From Asbonarchaeum sp964517675 (GTDB taxonomy: Archaea; Nanohalarchaeota; Nanosalinia; Nanosalinales; Nanoanaerosalinaceae), in NCBI GenBank assembly GCA_964517675.1, contig CAZFEL010000001.1, forward strand, positions 1 through 64,000: DNA of 64,000 nucleotides, in the 5' to 3' direction. The notes under the pieces are model-generated. The model did not search any database and was not told the DNA's origin. It saw only the letters and a program-made list of their open reading frames with translations. How positions within the stretch are numbered: position 1 is the first letter of the stretch; each line of letters begins with the position of its first letter. Positions 15,518 through 23,821 of this stretch are shown piece after piece. The translations under genes were made by a program, and so were the position numbers.

Positions 15518-17542
15518 ATGGAACTCGGAACAGTCGAGGGCGCTGTCAACACTGAGAAATTCCACTTCGAGGCCCACAAGGACGTCGAGAAGTTCGACTT
15601 CATCGCTGTGAAGGCCAACACAGATGAGGCCGAGTGGATGCTCGCCCAGATCAACGAGGTCGAGAAGAAACCTCTTGATGATTCCGAGAAGGTCGATGAG
15701 GCCTACAAGACTGTTGCAGAGGCCAACATCATCGGTTACCGGAACAAGGGCCTCCTGAAGAAACCGAGATCCGTCATTGAGCCGGACTCGATCGTCTACC
15801 GGGCGGACCAGGACCTGATCTCCGAGACGCTGGGACTGGATCAGAACGGGCTGTACATGGGCCAGCTGCTCTCGGACCCTGATATCGATATCTTCCTCGA
15901 TCCCGAGGACCTCTACAAGCATTTCGCGGTCTTGGCCAAGACCGGCGCGGGTAAGTCATACTCGACGGCCGTGATGATCGAAGAGCTACTCGCGAAGGAC
16001 TATCCGGTCCTGATCATCGACCCGCACGGCGAGTACCACAGCCTCTCCCGGCCAAACGATATCAGCGAGGAGGACATGGAGACGTACCACCTCGAACCCG
16101 AGAGCTTCGATGCGAAGAGTTACTCGACGAACACGGAGCTCAACCGGGAGGCCCGGCAGTTGACGTTCTCCTCGAGGAACATGTCCGCAAAGGAGATCCA
16201 GCAGGTCGTGCCGACGAACCTGACGAACTCCCAGCTCGGGGTGCTGTACACCGCCCTGAAGGAGCTGAAAAAGCGTGAGAGCTACACCTTGGACGATGTC
16301 ATCGAGACCTGCGAGCAGCAGGACTCGAAGGCGAAATGGAATCTGATCAACATGCTGGAGGCGGTCCGGGACTCTGGCCTGTTCGAGAAGGACCCGACCA
16401 CCCTGGAGGACCTGGTCGAGCCCGGACGGGCCACGATCGTCAATCTCCGCGGTGTCGACCCGGAGGTCCAGGAGACTGTCGTGTTCAAGCTCTCGAAGGA
16501 GCTGTTCGAGATGCGCAAGCGAGGCAAGCTGGAGCCGTTCTTCATGGTGATGGAGGAAGCACACAACTTCGTCCCGGAGAAAGGGATGGGAAAGGCGGTC
16601 TCGTCGGATATCTTACGGAAGATCGCCTCCGAGGGTCGGAAGTTCGGGCTGGGGATCGGTGTGATCTCCCAGCGGCCGGCCAACGTCGCGAAGAACATCC
16701 TCTCGCAGTGCAACACCCAGCTGATCATGCGTGTGACGAACCCGAACGACCTGTCCGCGATCTCCCGGAGCTTCGAGGGCGTGACATCCGAGGTCGAGGA
16801 CTCGATCACCTCCCTGCCGCCCGGTGTGGGCCTTGTCTTGGGCAAGGAACACCCGATCATGACCGACATCAGGGTCAGGAAGAGCCTCCACGGCGGCGGG
16901 ATGAAGGACGTCTCAGAGGAAGAAGGCATCGAGAAAGGAGATGAGGTCCGCGAGGACGACCTCGCTGAGAAGGCCGAGGCCGCAGAGCCCCAGATAGAAC
17001 CGGAGGAGAACTTGATCGAGGCCTTCGAGCCGGACATGGATCTTGGGGATCTCCCGGAGGGAGCTGATGATGTGACGACGGCCTACTACCCGATCTACAT
17101 CGTCGAGACGCCTGTCGGTCGGCTGGCGATCGACGGCGAGGACGGGGCCATCAAGGCCCGGGACCTGAACCTGACGGACCAGGCGGATTCGGTCCTGGAC
17201 GCGATCAAGGACCACGACATGCGGCTGAAGGAGCTGTCGGAGCTGACATCTCTGGACGAGGAGACTATCTCGATGATCCTGGATCGGCTGCGGGAGTACA
17301 ACCTGGTGGCAAAAGACGATGACCTGTACAGCTACACCGGTGTCGATCTGTTCGCCCGGGGGATCGGGGAATCGGACGCCGGCAGGGAAAAGGTGATCGA
17401 GCCCGATATCGACGAGACGGAGGCAAAAAAGATAGCAAAGGAAGAGCTGGGCAAGAAGGACGAGTCCATCAGGCTGGTGTATTACCCGTACTACAGGACC
17501 GGCAACCGCGTCTTCGATGCGGTGCTGGAGAAAGAGGTCTGA
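15518..17542 (+). CDS. herA: HerA-type hexameric DNA translocase/helicase
   Basis: A 674-residue FtsK/HerA-clan ATPase. An N-terminal HAS-barrel-like region (residues 1-140) is followed by Walker A LAKTGAGKSYS near 148, LIIDPHGEY, Walker B FMVMEEAHNF near 345, and the sensor/Arg-finger stretch ISQRPANVAKNILSQCNTQL. HerA works with the NurA nuclease in end resection, but no nurA is visible nearby. The C-terminal 170 residues are an added acidic region ending in a winged-helix-like part and YYPYYRTGNRVFDAVL, longer than a minimal HerA. A TATA-like ATTTAATAC (15481-15489) precedes the start. Confidence 0.9.
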   Translation: MELGTVEGAVNTEKFHFEAHKDVEKFDFIAVKANTDEAEWMLAQINEVEKKPLDDSEKVDEAYKTVAEANIIGYRNKGLLKKPRSVIEPDSIVYRADQDLISETLGLDQNGLYMGQLLSDPDIDIFLDPEDLYKHFAVLAKTGAGKSYSTAVMIEELLAKDYPVLIIDPHGEYHSLSRPNDISEEDMETYHLEPESFDAKSYSTNTELNREARQLTFSSRNMSAKEIQQVVPTNLTNSQLGVLYTALKELKKRESYTLDDVIETCEQQDSKAKWNLINMLEAVRDSGLFEKDPTTLEDLVEPGRATIVNLRGVDPEVQETVVFKLSKELFEMRKRGKLEPFFMVMEEAHNFVPEKGMGKAVSSDILRKIASEGRKFGLGIGVISQRPANVAKNILSQCNTQLIMRVTNPNDLSAISRSFEGVTSEVEDSITSLPPGVGLVLGKEHPIMTDIRVRKSLHGGGMKDVSEEEGIEKGDEVREDDLAEKAEAAEPQIEPEENLIEAFEPDMDLGDLPEGADDVTTAYYPIYIVETPVGRLAIDGEDGAIKARDLNLTDQADSVLDAIKDHDMRLKELSELTSLDEETISMILDRLREYNLVAKDDDLYSYTGVDLFARGIGESDAGREKVIEPDIDETEAKKIAKEELGKKDESIRLVYYPYYRTGNRVFDAVLEKEV

Positions 17543-17593
17543 GAGGACCACCGGCAGGGTTTAAAACGCTTACCGCCTAAGGAAAATGACATA

Positions 17594-17693
17594 GGCAAGT
17601 CTTCCGGCGGGTTCTGTTCGAACCCGTCAATCGCACTCCCCAATTTCGGGAGAAATTGGGTCGACCAGCTTCCGTAGGAAGCTGGGACTTGCC
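17594..17693 (+). ncRNA. Structured RNA: four-way junction with three 9-bp hairpins
   Basis: Closing stem GGCAAGTC (17594-17601) pairs perfectly with GACTTGCC (17686-17693). Inside are three hairpins: 17606-17614/17620-17628 (one G-U pair, loop TGTTC), 17639-17647/17652-17660 (GGGA tetraloop of GNRA type) and 17665-17673/17677-17685 (GTA loop). A TATA-like TTTAAAAC (17560-17567) is centred about 30 nt before the first paired base, placing the transcription start right at the stem. There is no open frame. It lies between herA and tRNA-Val and may be co-transcribed with the tRNA. I do not recognise the family. Confidence 0.65.
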
Positions 17694-17703
17694 GATCTGC
17701 AAG

Positions 17704-17726
17704 GGGTCCGTGGTCTAGTTGGTCAG
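17704..17726 (+). repeat. Partial copy of the tRNA-Val 5' half
   Basis: 23 bases identical to the 5' part (acceptor and D-arm) of the tRNA-Val at 17822, including the CTGCA-type lead-in. The sequence then departs into a hairpin (CTCGGG-TTCCGC-CCCGAG, 17727-17744) and a second, stronger hairpin (17753-17779). No matching T-arm or acceptor 3' strand follows before the complete tRNA, so this is not a working tRNA gene. Confidence 0.8.
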
Positions 17727-17821
17727 CTCGGGTTCCGCCCCGAGTGTGCAGGGCCGGGATTCGCTGACGCGAACCCGGCGGAGATCGCTCGATGTCGCCG
17801 GGGCACCGGTGGATACTGCAG

Positions 17822-17895
17822 GGGTCCGTGGTCTAGTTGGTCAGGACGTCGCCTTGACGTGGCGAAGGTCGGCGGTTCAAATCCGCTCGGACCCA
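17822..17895 (+). tRNA. tRNA-Val(GAC)
   Basis: Acceptor GGGTCCG (17822-17828) pairs with CGGACCC (17888-17894), discriminator A. The D-arm is GTCTAGTTGGTCAG, the anticodon stem-loop TCGCC-TTGACGT-GGCGA with anticodon GAC, and the T-arm GGCGG-TTCAAAT-CCGCT. There is no intron. It is flanked by a 5'-half copy upstream and a 3'-end copy downstream. Confidence 0.95.
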
Positions 17896-17937
17896 TCTCG
17901 TCTTTCTCGATGCTTAGAGCGTGATTTGAACCTTCTA

Positions 17938-17977
17938 GAAGCGCCAGCTTCATGCGGTCCAAATCCGCTCGGACCCA
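17938..17977 (+). repeat. Hairpin plus partial copy of the tRNA-Val 3' end
   Basis: The hairpin GAAGC-GCCA-GCTTC (17938-17951) is followed by 17954-17977, which repeats the tRNA-Val T-arm and acceptor 3' strand (AATCCGCTCGGACCCA is exact; the T-loop start TTC has become TCC). No 5' half precedes it. The remaining sequence from 17896 to 18053 has no gene. Confidence 0.8.
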
Positions 17978-18053
17978 CTCCTACGCGGAGTGGACACGCG
18001 AGATGCGGGACACACGGTCCCGCCTCAGAGACGATCTTTCTCTCTTCCTGCAC

Positions 18054-18863
18054 TCAGTCGACGTAGCGGCTGCGTTCATCGACCTCTGTGATGACGATGC
18101 CATCGCCCTCGATTGTCTCCGGACAGCTTTCACGCTGCTGGACCGATATCTCGGAGGTCTCGACCACGCCAACCATATCCTCGGGCGAAACCGGATTCCG
18201 GGCGGTAACGGTCACAGTCTCGGTCGTGCGGGCGCCGATTGTGTCGATCCTGTCCTCATAATACACGTCGGACCGTCGCATTGAATCATTGTAGTAAAAG
18301 CAGGCCTCGTACTCCGGGAGATCGGCCGACCGCGGGAAGATGAACCCGTTCTCGACCGTCATCGTCCCGAGGGCGACATCGTACTCCTGGTAGTCGGCTG
18401 TCTCGTAGAGGTCGGTCTCGTAGGTCACCGGCGGTCCGAGGAGCTCGATCCCCACCAGGACGAGGGCAAGGACACCGATGCCCGCGAAAAGCTTCTTCGC
18501 CCTGTCCCACCCGATCTCCAGTCGATCTTCCCGGATCAGGTAGCCGAGCGCGATGAACAGAACAGACGAGACCGCAAGGAACAGAAAGGTCTGGTCCGTC
18601 GAGAACGTGAAGGTGAGGGCAGTGTACAGGAAAAAGCTCAGGTACGATGCAGCGCCAAGTAGATGACACAGCGTGGCGAGGAGGGACTGGCGTACCACGA
18701 GGCCGGCCGTGATGAACCCGCAGAACCCGAGGAACAGGAGGAATGATTTCGTCGCTGTCGAGAGACCGAACAAGAAGGCACGACCGAAGTAAAGGACTGC
18801 TACCACCCCAAAGACGGCTCCTACCCCGTACATGATCGTGGTGGCATCGACGTCGAGGTCCAT
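18054..18863 (-). CDS. Multi-pass membrane protein with a C-terminal extracytoplasmic domain
   Basis: A 269-residue protein with five or six hydrophobic helices in residues 1-150 (for example IMYGVGAVFGVVAVLYFGRA) and a soluble C-terminal domain of about 115 residues rich in beta-forming sequence (ENGFIFPRSADLPEYEACFY; TETVTVTARNPVSPE). No family recognised. The ATG at 18863 is 27 nt from the TATA-like box GTATAAAAACC (18886-18896, minus strand). Confidence 0.65.
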   Translation of the reverse strand: MDLDVDATTIMYGVGAVFGVVAVLYFGRAFLFGLSTATKSFLLFLGFCGFITAGLVVRQSLLATLCHLLGAASYLSFFLYTALTFTFSTDQTFLFLAVSSVLFIALGYLIREDRLEIGWDRAKKLFAGIGVLALVLVGIELLGPPVTYETDLYETADYQEYDVALGTMTVENGFIFPRSADLPEYEACFYYNDSMRRSDVYYEDRIDTIGARTTETVTVTARNPVSPEDMVGVVETSEISVQQRESCPETIEGDGIVITEVDERSRYVD

Positions 18864-18965
18864 ACCATATCTGGGGGACCAGTGGTTTTTATACCACAAG
18901 GTCATCGGTAGTTGTCATCGTTCCGTGGCAAAACTTATTTGAGAGTGGAACGGTACTGGTAGGGT

Positions 18966-19850
18966 ATGGAGGACCTATCGCGACGATCGATCCTCAAGGG
19001 GCTCGGTGCCGCGGCCGCAGGCGGGGCCGTCGGCGGTCTCGGTGGAGCGTACACGCTGATGATCGAGGAAAAGACCGACAACGACCTCCCGCTGCAGTTC
19101 GACATCTATCAGACCGCGGAGATGGCAGAGCTCGCGGAGCTGTACAGGAAGGATACGACCCACGCACAGGATGTCGTCGCGACGCACGTGGAGGATGCCT
19201 TCGATGACCTCCTCGACCGGGCGGGGATCGACGGGAGCGTCGAGACCAGCGTCATCGAGGAACCCATCGAGATGCATGAGGACTATGACAGCACAAGTGG
19301 ATTGGCCGAGGACTGGTACAACGAGATCGATGGCCGGGAGGACGCCGCGAGTCACGGCAACCTGCTGATCCATGAGGAGTACTATCCCGATGCCCTTGGG
19401 GAAGGAGAAGGTGGATGGGAGGGCCTCACCGGGCATGTCGAGGCGTGCGGGACATCGGGGTCGACCTCCGAGGCCTCGGTCCTCGGGAAGGGCTATCAGC
19501 TGTTCTCCATCGAGCCCGGCGAGGTCCGGGAGAACGTTGCCTGGCGCCTCTATGACGACGGAGACGATGAGGTCGTTCCCACGGCACCAGGACCCGGCAG
19601 GGTCGCGATATCCGGCGTCCACGAGCTCGGACACAACAGCTGCCTGGGGCACGAGCACGGTGACCTGTGGATCAGGGGAGACGGCGATGACAGGCAAGCG
19701 GAGGTGTCCGTGATGATGGGCGCATACTACAACGACGAGGACGAGATCCACGATGATGTCCCAGACGTCCGGGATACCGATGACATCTATATGACGAACA
19801 GGTTCAGCGAGCGGGCTGTGGCCGAGATAGCCACCCGGTACGGCGACTGA
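18966..19850 (+). CDS. Tat-exported metzincin-like metallopeptidase
   Basis: A 294-residue protein with a twin-arginine signal (SRRSILKGLGAAAAGG, residues 5-20), so it is probably exported folded, as is usual in halophiles. The zinc motif is HELGHNSCLGHEHG near residue 220: HExxH plus a third His at the metzincin spacing, although the usual Gly is displaced. SVMMGAY about 30 residues later looks like the Met-turn. This resembles archaemetzincin and related families but with an altered motif. TATA-like ACTTATTTG (18932-18940) lies 27 nt upstream of the ATG. Confidence 0.7.
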   Translation: MEDLSRRSILKGLGAAAAGGAVGGLGGAYTLMIEEKTDNDLPLQFDIYQTAEMAELAELYRKDTTHAQDVVATHVEDAFDDLLDRAGIDGSVETSVIEEPIEMHEDYDSTSGLAEDWYNEIDGREDAASHGNLLIHEEYYPDALGEGEGGWEGLTGHVEACGTSGSTSEASVLGKGYQLFSIEPGEVRENVAWRLYDDGDDEVVPTAPGPGRVAISGVHELGHNSCLGHEHGDLWIRGDGDDRQAEVSVMMGAYYNDEDEIHDDVPDVRDTDDIYMTNRFSERAVAEIATRYGD

Positions 19851-19940
19851 GCGATGGCGGTCAAGGGCCGGTCTCGCCCGGGACGACCGGCAGACCGATA
19901 CCAAACTTTTTATGGACCTCTGCCGCATATACTAGGGCAG

Positions 19941-20288
19941 ATGCCCTCATACAAGCAGTCCATCGTCCTCAGGAAGGACCTTGGACTGAGTGAGGGCAAG
20001 AAAATAGCGCAGGCCTGCCATGCCTCTCTTGGATCGGTCAAAAAGGTCGATGACGATACCGTTCGATCCTGGGAGGACGCAGGAGCAAAGAAGGTCGCTC
20101 TCCTTGCGGATGATGAGCAGATGATCGTCCGTCTGTTCGAGGAGGCAAAGAAAGCAGGTCTTCCGGCGTACCTTGTCCAGGATGCCGGTCGGACAGAACT
20201 TGACCCCGGTACGACGACGTGCCTGGGGATCGGTCCAGGGACCGAGGACGCACTCGATAGGATAACAGAACAACTGGAACTTGTGTGA
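19941..20288 (+). CDS. pth2: Peptidyl-tRNA hydrolase, archaeal type
   Basis: A 115-residue Pth2: YKQSIVLRKDLGLSEGKKIA with the conserved KxG...AQ.CHA segment (AQACHASLG), then LVQDAGRTELDPGTTTCLGI and GP near the C-terminus. It frees tRNA from stalled peptidyl-tRNA. The ATG at 19941 sits about 32 nt after the TATA-like CTTTTTA (19906-19912). truD follows after 6 nt, forming a tRNA-related operon. Confidence 0.95.
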   Translation: MPSYKQSIVLRKDLGLSEGKKIAQACHASLGSVKKVDDDTVRSWEDAGAKKVALLADDEQMIVRLFEEAKKAGLPAYLVQDAGRTELDPGTTTCLGIGPGTEDALDRITEQLELV

Positions 20289-20294
20289 TACACG

Positions 20295-21461
20295 ATGAGT
20301 GATGACATGGAACAGCTGCCGACATGGGCCTACAGGTCCGAGACACGTGGCGTCGGCGGGAAGATCAAAGAGCAGATCGAGGACTTCGTGGTCGAGGAGG
20401 TCGCGGACCACGACATCGGCTCCGGCGAGCATCTCATCTTCACCCTCACCAAGCATAATCTTACTACGATGGCTGCGATCAAGGAGCTCTCGGACATGTT
20501 GCATGTCTCCCGCGAGCGGTTCGGGTACGCAGGCAACAAGGACAAGCGGGGCGTGACCACGCAGTACGTCTCCGTCCGGGGACTGGACGAGGAAGACTTG
20601 AACCGCGTGTTCATGCCGAACCTCGAGATCGAGGTCGTCGGGACGGGCGATCACATCGCCCTGGGTGATCTCGACCACAACAACTTCAACATCACGATCC
20701 GGTCGATCAACCTGCCCGACAGCGCGATCGAGGACCGGATGACGAGCATAATGGATGAGCTGGACGGATGGATTCCGAACTACTTCGGGGACCAGCGGTT
20801 CGGCTCGACGCGACCGATAACACACCAGGTCGGCCGGGAGATCCTGAAGGGCAACTTCGAGGAGGCTGTCTGGACGTACATCGCGAAGCCATACGACCAG
20901 GAGTATGACAAGGTCCGGAAGGTCCGGGAAGACCTCTGGGAGACCAGGGACCCCGAGCGGAAGGCAGAGAAGTTCCCGGAGCAGTACAGATACGAGAAGA
21001 CCCTGCTGTACCATATCTCACAGAACGAGGATGATTACAAAGGCGCCATCAAGCGGCTGCCCGAGGGACTCCAGAAGCTTTTCATCCATGCATACCAGTC
21101 CTATGTCTTCAACATCGCCCTCAACGAGCTCATCGAGGACGGGTTCGACGATACCGATGCCGAACTCCCGCTGGTCGGGTACAAGACCTCCCTGCGGGAG
21201 GACAAGGAAGGCGACAGCAGGATCGCGGAGATCCTCGAAGAGGAAGGTATCGAGCAGGAGGACTTCAAGCTCAGGGAGTTCCCGGAGATGCGCTCAGAGG
21301 GCGACTATCGGAAGTGCCTGGTCCCGGTGGACGGATTCGAGGTCACGGAGGTCGGCGAGGACGACCTGAACCTGAACAAGAACAAGGCCGAGGTGGCGTT
21401 CAACCTCGGGAAGGGCAGCTATGCGACGGTGTTCTTGCGCGAGCTGATGAAGGAGGACTGA
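20295..21461 (+). CDS. truD: tRNA pseudouridine(13) synthase
   Basis: A 388-residue TruD family protein. The catalytic Asp lies in GYAGNKDKRGVTTQYVS (near residue 80), and the family segments EDFVVEEV, NNFNITIR, NYFGDQRFGS and YQSYVFN are all present. It makes pseudouridine at tRNA position 13 (and position 35 in some tRNAs). Length is normal for archaea. It is the second gene of the pth2-truD operon. Confidence 0.95.
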   Translation: MSDDMEQLPTWAYRSETRGVGGKIKEQIEDFVVEEVADHDIGSGEHLIFTLTKHNLTTMAAIKELSDMLHVSRERFGYAGNKDKRGVTTQYVSVRGLDEEDLNRVFMPNLEIEVVGTGDHIALGDLDHNNFNITIRSINLPDSAIEDRMTSIMDELDGWIPNYFGDQRFGSTRPITHQVGREILKGNFEEAVWTYIAKPYDQEYDKVRKVREDLWETRDPERKAEKFPEQYRYEKTLLYHISQNEDDYKGAIKRLPEGLQKLFIHAYQSYVFNIALNELIEDGFDDTDAELPLVGYKTSLREDKEGDSRIAEILEEEGIEQEDFKLREFPEMRSEGDYRKCLVPVDGFEVTEVGEDDLNLNKNKAEVAFNLGKGSYATVFLRELMKED

Positions 21462-21502
21462 CCGAAGCCCTTTAAATGACTGGTTTATAAACTGATCCTG
21501 GT

Positions 21503-22729
21503 ATGCTCATCTGGATCGCCTGGATCGTCATCGCTGTCACCCTGTTCATGTCCCTGTTCTGGCTGAACGTGTTACAGCAGGAAAACACCGAGGTACGGGC
21601 GTTCCCGGAGCCCCAGCGGTTCCCGTCGGTCTCTGTCCTCATCCCGGCCTACAACGAGGAAGAGACACTCGCGGCCTCGATCGATTCCGTCCTCGAACAG
21701 GACTACGACGGCGATATCGAGGTCATCGTGATCAATGACGGCTCGACGGACCGGACGAAAGAGATAGCACAGGAGTACGCCGATGATGGTCGGATCACAC
21801 TCATCGATCAGGACAACCAGGGCAAGGGCGGGGCGCTGAACTCGGGGCTCGAGCACGCCGACAACGAGCTCGTCTCCGTGCAGGACGCTGACTCGGTCAT
21901 CGAGCCGGATGCGTTCCGGAAGATGGTCGGTCACTTCTCCGATGACACTGTGGCAGGGGTCATCGCCGGTATCAAGCCCCTGGAGACGGACACGATCTGG
22001 AAGAAGTTCCAGCGGATCGAGTACCTGCTCGGTATCCTGTACAGGAAGCTGATGGCGATCATCAAGACACTGTATGTGACACCGGGAGCGCTGTCGCTGT
22101 ACAGGCGGGACCTGATCGAGGAGTCGGGAGGGTTCGACGATGATAACCTGACCGAGGACCTCGAGATCGCCCTGCGGATGAAAAAGCATGGCTACGATAT
22201 CGAGATGTCTGCACCGGCGATCACGCGGACGGAGTTCCCTGCCGGCTTCCGCGACCTGATGCACCAGCGGATACGGTGGTACCGCGGGCTGATCAACAAC
22301 ACCCTGCGGTACCGTGAGATGATCTTCAACCCGGAGTACGGCCTCTTCGGTATGTTCCAGATGCCGCTCCACATCGTGTTCCCGTTCGCCGCGATGATCG
22401 GGGCGTTCATGATGCTGTTCGGTATCGGGTCGATCGTGTTCGACCTGCTGATCTGGCTGAGCTCCGCCGGGCTGACGTTCACCAACCCCTTCGCCGGGTA
22501 CACTCTGTACAAGGCCTTCCTGTCGTTCAACGTCAAGGTGTACTTCCCGCTGCTGATCGGTGCGTCCCTGGTGGCAGCGCTGGTCTACCTGTCGCATAAG
22601 TACACGGACGAGGAGCTGAAGCACCCGCTCTCGATTGTCGGATTTTTTATATGTTACTACACGATCTTGGGTGTGTTCTGGTGCCTCGCGGTTGGCACGG
22701 AACTGACACGACGTGAGAAACGATGGTAG
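21503..22729 (+). CDS. Processive family 2 glycosyltransferase, membrane-bound
   Basis: A 408-residue GT2 enzyme. An N-terminal membrane helix is followed by SVLIPAYNEEETL, VINDGSTDRT, VQDADS (the DxD), LTEDLEIALRMKKHGYD (the TED base) and QRIRWYRG (QxxRW), the set found in cellulose, hyaluronan and poly-GlcNAc synthases, then three C-terminal membrane helices. It probably extrudes or builds a surface polysaccharide or glycolipid. TATA-like CTTTAAATG (21471-21479) is 28 nt upstream. It overlaps the next gene by 7 nt. Confidence 0.88.
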   Translation: MLIWIAWIVIAVTLFMSLFWLNVLQQENTEVRAFPEPQRFPSVSVLIPAYNEEETLAASIDSVLEQDYDGDIEVIVINDGSTDRTKEIAQEYADDGRITLIDQDNQGKGGALNSGLEHADNELVSVQDADSVIEPDAFRKMVGHFSDDTVAGVIAGIKPLETDTIWKKFQRIEYLLGILYRKLMAIIKTLYVTPGALSLYRRDLIEESGGFDDDNLTEDLEIALRMKKHGYDIEMSAPAITRTEFPAGFRDLMHQRIRWYRGLINNTLRYREMIFNPEYGLFGMFQMPLHIVFPFAAMIGAFMMLFGIGSIVFDLLIWLSSAGLTFTNPFAGYTLYKAFLSFNVKVYFPLLIGASLVAALVYLSHKYTDEELKHPLSIVGFFICYYTILGVFWCLAVGTELTRREKRW

Positions 22730-23400
22730 TGACGAAATACGACTTCATCAAGGTCATCCTCGCGACCGCAGCAGTGTTCCTCGTGGGGCTCAGCATGGGA
22801 TACATGTTCGATACCTCGCGTGTGAGCTATCTCTCCGGAGAACTGCAGGAATCGACCCTGGAGACGGAATCCTTTGTTGTCGGGCAGGCCTACCTGGACG
22901 CTGTCGAGGATCAACAGCGTTTCTGCTCGCTGATGGACGACCAGATATACGAGACCGCGGACAAGACCCAGGAGCTCGGGACAGACCTGCAGAACTTTGG
23001 GAGCGCAGGGATGTTCCGCCAGGGAGACTATGACTACCTCGAGAGCCGTTACTACCTCTACGAGATACGGTTCATGCTGATGGTCGAGCGATACCGGGAG
23101 GAATGTGACAAGGATGTCGTCAGCATCATGTACTTCTTTTCGGACAACATCCAGTCCCAGCGCCAGGGCAACGTGTTGACGGAGTTCCGGGAGGCCAACC
23201 AGGGCCGGATCTTCGTGTTCAGCTTCGATGTCGAGTCCGACAACACCTCCGCGGTCAACATGATCAAGCAAGATCACAACGTGACCTCGACCCCGACCCT
23301 GGTCATCAACAAAGACAAAAAGATCGACGGGTACGCCTCCCGGACCGAGCTCCGTCAGGCAGTACAAGAGTATATTAATCTTGACGGTGGTGATAGCTGA
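22723..23400 (+). CDS. Membrane-anchored thioredoxin-like protein
   Basis: A 225-residue protein with an N-terminal membrane helix (VILATAAVFLVGLSMGYM), a helical middle, and a thioredoxin-fold end recognised by VSIMYFFSDN, IFVFSFDV and the cis-Pro segment VTSTPTLVINKDKKIDGY. No CxxC active site is present at the usual spot, so it may be structural rather than redox-active. Proteins of this plan are common in DPANN genomes. It overlaps the glycosyltransferase gene and is followed closely by another membrane-anchored protein gene. Confidence 0.65.
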   Translation: MVVTKYDFIKVILATAAVFLVGLSMGYMFDTSRVSYLSGELQESTLETESFVVGQAYLDAVEDQQRFCSLMDDQIYETADKTQELGTDLQNFGSAGMFRQGDYDYLESRYYLYEIRFMLMVERYREECDKDVVSIMYFFSDNIQSQRQGNVLTEFREANQGRIFVFSFDVESDNTSAVNMIKQDHNVTSTPTLVINKDKKIDGYASRTELRQAVQEYINLDGGDS

Positions 23401-23401
23401 T

Positions 23402-23815
23402 ATGGGACTCCGCGATATGATCGGTCAGGAGGACGTCGCACTCCTCATCGTGCTGGCAGGGGTCATCGGTGTCGTCGTCCTGATGAGCCCGTCCGGCGGC
23501 AGCAGCTATGAACCCTCACAGTTCTGCAAGGATGTCGCGACCGAGACAGAGGCCAACTACACCAGTGCGGTCGACAGCATCGAGTGCCGCTGTGAGTCCG
23601 GCAAGAGCTATGAGAAACGGGTGAACACACCCGATAAGGTGGCGAACGTGACAGATATCAACGATGTCCTGGTCTGCGATGTCACCTACGGAGACCGCGA
23701 AAAGCAGCTCGTTTATCCACTCCTTCAGATCAACGAGACGAAATACGATACCTACAACGGCACAGGGAACCTGAGCCGGGAGAATCTCACAAGCCGGCGG
23801 GATATCGTCGGGTAG
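23402..23815 (+). CDS. Membrane-anchored extracytoplasmic protein of unknown function
   Basis: A 137-residue protein: one membrane helix (DVALLIVLAGVIGVVVLM, residues about 10-27) and an outside part with four Cys (FCKDV, ECRCESG, VCDVTYG) and several N-glycosylation sequons (NYT, NVT, NET, NGT, NLS, NLT). The start is 1 nt after the stop of the thioredoxin-like gene, so it is the last gene of the GT2 operon. Confidence 0.6.
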   Translation: MGLRDMIGQEDVALLIVLAGVIGVVVLMSPSGGSSYEPSQFCKDVATETEANYTSAVDSIECRCESGKSYEKRVNTPDKVANVTDINDVLVCDVTYGDREKQLVYPLLQINETKYDTYNGTGNLSRENLTSRRDIVG

Positions 23816-23821
23816 TATCGA

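Noticed and set aside
17704..17820. A second complete tRNA with anticodon in CTCGGGTTCCGCCCCGAG
   Set aside because: The loop size is wrong, no T-arm follows, and no CGGACCC strand occurs before the next complete tRNA.
17704..17977. A tRNA whose intron contains the whole tRNA-Val (5' half at 17704, 3' half at 17954)
   Set aside because: The outer pieces lack matching anticodon-arm strands and the downstream T-loop is mutated (TCC for TTC), so no mature tRNA could form.
18966..19850. Haloarchaeal halolysin-type serine protease
   Set aside because: The Tat signal fits, but there is no Asp-His-Ser subtilase motif; the HExxH motif indicates a metalloprotease.
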